Of a DNA stretch of 64,000 bases, positions 60,167 to 64,000 are shown piece after piece (the first letter of the stretch is position 1; the number at the start of each line of letters is the position of its first letter). The DNA is taken from the NCBI GenBank assembly GCA_964429745.1, contig CAYSDI010000004.1, forward strand, positions 1 to 64,000, in the 5' to 3' direction. Made by a program: the position numbers and the translations under genes. Source of the stretch: WGOA01 sp964429745. Lineage in GTDB: Bacteria > Bacteroidota > Bacteroidia > Chitinophagales > BACL12. The notes under the pieces are model-generated. The model was not told where the DNA came from, did not search any database, and saw only the letters and a list, made by a program, of their open reading frames with translations.

Positions 60167-62619
60167 GCAGCCGGTTGATCGCGCTGACTTTGCTTGTACC
60201 AGATAAAGACCCCACCGGCCACCAGCAGCCAGAGCAGGATAGAAGAGGCAAAGGAAAGCTTCACGCCTTTTTCAAACGAAGGCGGCGCAAAGCGGAACAC
60301 CAGCTCGTGCTGACCCGCGGGAAGCGGCATGCCTCTAAGTATATAATTGACCCGGATGTGGTCAACGGGCTGGCCATCCAGGTAGGCAATCCAGTCGATG
60401 TTGCCGCGGTAGTGCATCTCGGAGAAGACCGCAAACACCGGATTGGGATTGTTAACCGAGTAGGTGAGTTCGTTGGCTTTGTATGCGGTCAATTGGATCT
60501 GGCCGGGAGCGCCGGGCGTGAAATTGCCGACACTGGCGCGGTCTTCTTCGCGGATCACCGCCGCTCGAGCCGGATTGAGCGTGCGCATGGCGGCCATTTC
60601 CTCGTCGGCGTTTTTGGCCCAAATAAGGCTGTCAACCGTCCAGGCGTTGCCGAGCGCGCCGGGGTTGCGCTGCACCTGGTTGTTGCGGTTCACCACGTAG
60701 CGTGTGTTGAGCATGTTCAGGATGGGCAGCGGAAAACTGTACTGGTTTTCGCTGATCAGGTCCTGGTAGCGCCGCGATTTTGCGCCGTGGTATCCGCTCA
60801 CTGCGTGGTAGGCGTAGGGCGTCATGCCATCCTGGTCCAGGCGAATGTTGACGTTCAGCACGCGGAAGTGCGGATCGGCATCTTTGATGACCGGCGTGCC
60901 TTGTCGCAAGCTGGCTTCGTAATAGCCTTTGTCCTGAAAATTGTCTTTGTTCAGGTACTCCGTGTTGATGGTCTGCAGGTCAATAAGAATCAACGCGCTG
61001 ATGCCCAGGGCGGCGTAGCGGCCGGGTACCTTGCCCGCAATGGCGAACCACAACAACCCAAACGCAACGCCAACAAAAGCCAAACTGCGGACTGCGTCGG
61101 CGCGAATCATGCCCACGCGATCCTGGCGGATGGCGTCAAGGTACGCTTTCAGGTTGGGCTCCGAGGCCAATACGTCCGCTTCGCGAAAGGAGGCTGGCTC
61201 GTACAGCACGCCCGCACTCAGGGGAATAAGCGCCAGGCCCAACACAACAGCACCGGCAATGAAAAGCGCTTTGCGCTTAGCGGCGGTTTCTGCCGTTCCG
61301 AACAACAACTGCTGCAGCGCAAAACCCGCCAGCAGCACGATGGTCAGGTCGGCGATGACCATGGCCATCATCACCGTCCTGAACTTGTTGTACATCGGGA
61401 AATAGTCGAACAGAAAGTAGTTGAAGGCCGGAAAGTTTCGACCCCAGGCCAAAAACACGGAAAAGACCGTAGCGGCTATGAGCCAGTTGCGGTAGCGCGG
61501 TGGAGCGGTAATGCATCCGACGATAAACAGAAAAATGACGATGGCACCCAGGTAAATCGGCCCCCCCGTGAACGACAAACCGCCCCAGTATTTGCTGGCC
61601 AGTTGGGCGTAATTCTGCACTTCCTGTTCGCTGGTGCCCGCACTCATCATGCGGCGCAACATGTCTACGCTGGCCGATTCTTCGTCAGCGGCGAAGTTGC
61701 GCTGGCTGGCTCCGCCCACGTAATTGGGGAAGAGCAGCGTGAGCGTTTCGCCGATGCCGTAACTCCAGTCAAAGGTGTAGTCGCGGTCCAGGCCGTTGCC
61801 GGTGCTGGCTTCGGTGCCTTCGGGTTGGCCGGCCGGGGTGCTCAGTTCCGATGGGCCCCTGATGGTCCAGGGGGCGTATTCCAACGTGGTGAGAATGCGC
61901 GTGGCGTTAGCGCCGATAGCCAGGCCGCTGATAAGTCCAAAGAGGGCCAGCGCTTTGGCAAAAGGAACCATTCGCCCTTCCCTCGCTGCGAAGATAGCTT
62001 CTGCTATGGTCCAGATGCCGATGAGCAGAAACATGTAGTAGGTGATCTGCAGGTGGTTGACGGTAACCTGCAAGGTCATGGCAATGGCGGTCAGAAAAAT
62101 GCCTGGGCCGTACCGGCCGCGAAAGAGGTAGTTCAGGCCTGCAATGACAAAGGGCATCAGCGCTACGGCGTCAGATTTGGAGTTGTGGCCCGCTTCAATG
62201 AACGAGATAAAGTACGTGCTGAGCCCATAGGCGATGGCGCCCGAGACGGCCACCCAACCATTCATGCCAAAGGCGAGTAGCATGACGTAGGCACCGAGCA
62301 TGGCTACGAAACAGAAGCTGATGGGGCGCGGAACGATCTGGCGCAGAAAACCGAAGAGGTTGCCCGGCGTTTTCATGGAAATCTGGTAGGCGGGCATGCC
62401 GCCAAAGGTGGAATTGGTCCAGAGGGGTTCCTCGCCGTATTGGGCGCGGTAGTCGTGTATTTCTTTGGACATGGCCACGTATTTGAACGTGTCGCCCTGA
62501 ACCAGGATTTTGCCGCCGAGTGCCGGGTGGAAGTAAGCGGCTGAAAGCACGAAGAAGGTGAGCACAGCAGCCAGGTGCGGCAGCAAGCGTTTGAAGTCTA
62601 TGTTTTTCAAAGTGGCCAT
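60163..62619 (-). CDS. YfhO-like polytopic membrane protein
   Basis: An 818-residue protein with about 12-14 helices. The N-terminus has LPHLAAVLTFFVLSAAYFHP, then a large first loop with GGKILVQGDTFKYVAMSKE and FGGMPAYQIS, the layout of GT-C-like YfhO/bacterial membrane protein families. The late soluble domain (VLNVNIRLDQDGMTPYAYHA; PNPVFAVFSEMHYRGNIDWI) and a last helix match relatives. YfhO proteins glycosylate lipoteichoic acid in Firmicutes; in Bacteroidota the role is unproven. It is upstream of the methyltransferase/GT4 pair, so surface glycan assembly is likely. Confidence 0.82.
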   Translation of the reverse strand: MATLKNIDFKRLLPHLAAVLTFFVLSAAYFHPALGGKILVQGDTFKYVAMSKEIHDYRAQYGEEPLWTNSTFGGMPAYQISMKTPGNLFGFLRQIVPRPISFCFVAMLGAYVMLLAFGMNGWVAVSGAIAYGLSTYFISFIEAGHNSKSDAVALMPFVIAGLNYLFRGRYGPGIFLTAIAMTLQVTVNHLQITYYMFLLIGIWTIAEAIFAAREGRMVPFAKALALFGLISGLAIGANATRILTTLEYAPWTIRGPSELSTPAGQPEGTEASTGNGLDRDYTFDWSYGIGETLTLLFPNYVGGASQRNFAADEESASVDMLRRMMSAGTSEQEVQNYAQLASKYWGGLSFTGGPIYLGAIVIFLFIVGCITAPPRYRNWLIAATVFSVFLAWGRNFPAFNYFLFDYFPMYNKFRTVMMAMVIADLTIVLLAGFALQQLLFGTAETAAKRKALFIAGAVVLGLALIPLSAGVLYEPASFREADVLASEPNLKAYLDAIRQDRVGMIRADAVRSLAFVGVAFGLLWFAIAGKVPGRYAALGISALILIDLQTINTEYLNKDNFQDKGYYEASLRQGTPVIKDADPHFRVLNVNIRLDQDGMTPYAYHAVSGYHGAKSRRYQDLISENQYSFPLPILNMLNTRYVVNRNNQVQRNPGALGNAWTVDSLIWAKNADEEMAAMRTLNPARAAVIREEDRASVGNFTPGAPGQIQLTAYKANELTYSVNNPNPVFAVFSEMHYRGNIDWIAYLDGQPVDHIRVNYILRGMPLPAGQHELVFRFAPPSFEKGVKLSFASSILLWLLVAGGVFIWYKQSQRDQPAA

Positions 62620-62864
62620 AGTGCGGATCAGTTGGGTCTGGCCGGGCGAGGGCCCTGGCCGGAAAATTCAGCGCCAAAGGTACCAAAAAGGCCCAACCGT
62701 GTCCGCGTGACGCTCGTTTCGACTGCTGGCAGCATGGATAATAGGCTCAGCGGTTGCTGTAGGTGTCGGGATTTTTCTTTTTGAGCTGGGCTAAGAAATG
62801 CGGGCAACGCAGAAGCTGGGGTTTTTAACGATGGCCCTTAGCTTTGTGGCTTATTTTCCTCCAC

Positions 62865-63830
62865 ATGAAGACCCACAAGATTTTGTTGACCGGAGCAGGC
62901 GGTCAGATCGGCATTGAGTTGACCGCCCGCCTGCGCGAAAAATACGGCCGGGAAGCCGTGTTGGCTACAGACGTGCAGGTTTCGCCTGTTTTGGATGCCG
63001 GCGGCCCTTTTGAATTGCTGGACGTGACCGACGGCAAAAGTCTGGAAGCCTTGTTTGCCAAGTTTAAGCCTACGCAGGTGTACCATTTGGCGTCGCTGCT
63101 TTCCGCTACCTCGGAGCGCAAACCGCGACTGGCCTGGGAGGTGAATGTCAACGGGCTATTGTTGGTGTTGGAGGCCTGTCGGGCGCACGGCTCGCGTCTT
63201 TTTTGGCCCTCGTCTATCGCGGTTTTTGGCCCGAATACGCCGCGTATTATGACCCCGCAGCGCACGGTCATTGACCCTTCGACCATTTACGGCATTGGCA
63301 AACTGACCGGCGAGCGCTGGTGCGCGTATTACAAGGCCAAGCACGGTATGGATGTGCGCAGCTTGCGCTACCCGGGCCTGATCAGCTACGCAGCATTTCC
63401 GGGCGGCGGCACTACGGATTATGCCGTGGACATTTTCTTTCAGGCCGTTCAACGCGGTGCCTACACCTGCTACCTCGGGCCGGACACTGCGCTGCCCATG
63501 ATGTACATGGACGATGCCATTCGCGGCACGCTGGAATTAATGGAGGCTCCGGTGGAGGCGCTGAAAACCGAAGAGGGTTACAATTTTGCCGCGCTGTCAT
63601 TTACCCCGGCTGAGCTGGCTCGCGCCGTTCAGGTACAGATGCCGACTTTTGGCATGGATTACCAAATGGACGAGCGCCAGGCCATCGCCGATTCCTGGCC
63701 GGCCAGCATTGATGACCGGCAAGCCCGTGACGAATGGGGTTGGAAGCCTCGTTTTGATCTGCCGGCCATCGTCAGCGCGATGCTTGAAGGAGTGTCGCGC
63801 AAGTTGGCGGAGACGGCGGAGCGGCCTTAG
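62865..63830 (+). CDS. NAD-dependent epimerase/dehydratase, SDR-type L-threonine 3-dehydrogenase
   Basis: About 321 residues from ATG 62865 (MKTHKILLTGAGGQIGIELT). Extended SDR: GAGGQIG nucleotide loop, VYHLASLLSA, PSSIAVFG (Ser) and the catalytic pair in STIYGIGKLTGE (Tyr and Lys). LRYPGLISY and PGGGTTDYAVDIF are found in the short-chain threonine dehydrogenases known from Flavobacteria, which turn threonine into 2-amino-3-ketobutyrate. TAGCTTTG (62839-62846) is a candidate -7 box. Confidence 0.88.
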   Translation: MKTHKILLTGAGGQIGIELTARLREKYGREAVLATDVQVSPVLDAGGPFELLDVTDGKSLEALFAKFKPTQVYHLASLLSATSERKPRLAWEVNVNGLLLVLEACRAHGSRLFWPSSIAVFGPNTPRIMTPQRTVIDPSTIYGIGKLTGERWCAYYKAKHGMDVRSLRYPGLISYAAFPGGGTTDYAVDIFFQAVQRGAYTCYLGPDTALPMMYMDDAIRGTLELMEAPVEALKTEEGYNFAALSFTPAELARAVQVQMPTFGMDYQMDERQAIADSWPASIDDRQARDEWGWKPRFDLPAIVSAMLEGVSRKLAETAERP

Positions 63831-63867
63831 GTGGGCTGTGGCGTATGGGCTGGCTTTAAACGCCGCT

Positions 63868-64000
63868 TCAGTCCGTCACCTCTACACTGAACGCCAGCCG
63901 TTGGGACGCGTTATTTACCCCGTCCCAAGCCTGAACCTGGAACATGTACAGCCCCGGAATCAGCGTACCGGGGAGCGTGTACCCGATGTCGTAGGCAAAG
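63868..64000 (-). CDS. C-terminal end of a secreted protein (partial)
   Basis: The minus-strand frame is open from the window edge to a TGA at 63868-63870. The 44 visible residues (IGYTLPGTLIPGLYMFQVQA, WDGVNNASQRLAFSVEVTD) look like the last strands of an Ig-like domain. The pattern of PG, then a strand, AWD and NNAS resembles the end of PorU-type T9SS proteins, but too little is present to name it. Confidence 0.55.
   Translation of the reverse strand, partial: FAYDIGYTLPGTLIPGLYMFQVQAWDGVNNASQRLAFSVEVTD

Noticed and set aside
60175..62280. 701-codon plus-strand frame
   Set aside because: Antisense to the YfhO-like gene; the protein is low in hydrophobic core and matches no family. High GC produces such long antisense frames.

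Overview
The window reads as a chromosomal contig from a member of the Bacteroidota, most likely a high-GC Saprospiria-like lineage. Grounds: several secreted proteins end in type IX secretion (T9SS) type A sorting domains (7082-10537, 36281-37540, 52239-53165); there is a DUF4835/PorD homologue and a TonB-dependent receptor; gene order recN-porD-coaBC-rpoZ-bamD and TPR-ComA-DUF368-aroE is of Bacteroidota type; and TAnnTTTG promoter -7 boxes recur just upstream of starts. The genus is inference. Five runs of exactly 100 N are scaffold gaps, each lying inside a tandem or direct repeat.

Layout. 1-3250 is a decayed, partly AT-rich accessory stretch: an IS3-type transposase remnant, a probable group II intron 3' end, an NmrA-like gene, a palindromic cassette-like spacer, a small Cys-rich gene, an AAA/DUF4143 ATPase pseudogene with four lesions, and a 43-bp palindrome. 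3245-11162 holds a lipoprotein hydrolase, an acyl-CoA dehydrogenase-family flavoprotein, fabI and a giant T9SS cargo. 11369-12305 is a second AT-rich islet. 12306-17717 is the conserved bamD-rpoZ-coaBC-porD-recN block. 18001-21723 carries an alpha-oxoamine synthase and the accA-DUF6913-dapA operon. A tRNA-Asp with terminator follows (22017-22125).

22155-28871 contains lineage-specific genes, a threonine dehydratase, tesB and a lone cytochrome oxidase subunit III. 28952-33667 holds an alpha-galactosidase full of repeats, a FrsA-like esterase and a VanX-type dipeptidase. 33745-44577 holds a TonB receptor, a T9SS protein, proline dehydrogenase, rmuC, an ArnT-like glycosyltransferase with an in-frame 12-residue repeat, a flippase-like membrane protein and an Xre/RES toxin-antitoxin pair. 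44680-48812 is the aroE-DUF368-ComA-TPR operon. 49081-62619 is dominated by cell-surface glycan functions (polysaccharide deacetylase, flippase, PIG-L deacetylase, GT4, methyltransferase, YfhO-like protein) plus an ALDH7 dehydrogenase. A threonine dehydrogenase and the end of another secreted protein close the window.

The most unusual signal is not a gene. At least six tandem arrays with unrelated units (12, 14, 15, 24, 47 and 55 bp) start at the stop codon or last codons of a minus-strand gene and spread downstream. A seventh (7 bp) starts at a start codon. Further repeats sit in frame inside conserved enzymes (ArnT-like GT, aroE, alpha-galactosidase). A dispersed decamer GGGCGAAGGG (nine exact copies, with near-identical TTTTCGGGCSAAGGG versions) occurs at several insertion edges. 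Together these suggest a genome-wide process that makes tandem repeats and in-frame insertions, comparable in outcome to Rickettsia palindromic elements or VNTRs; this is a hypothesis.
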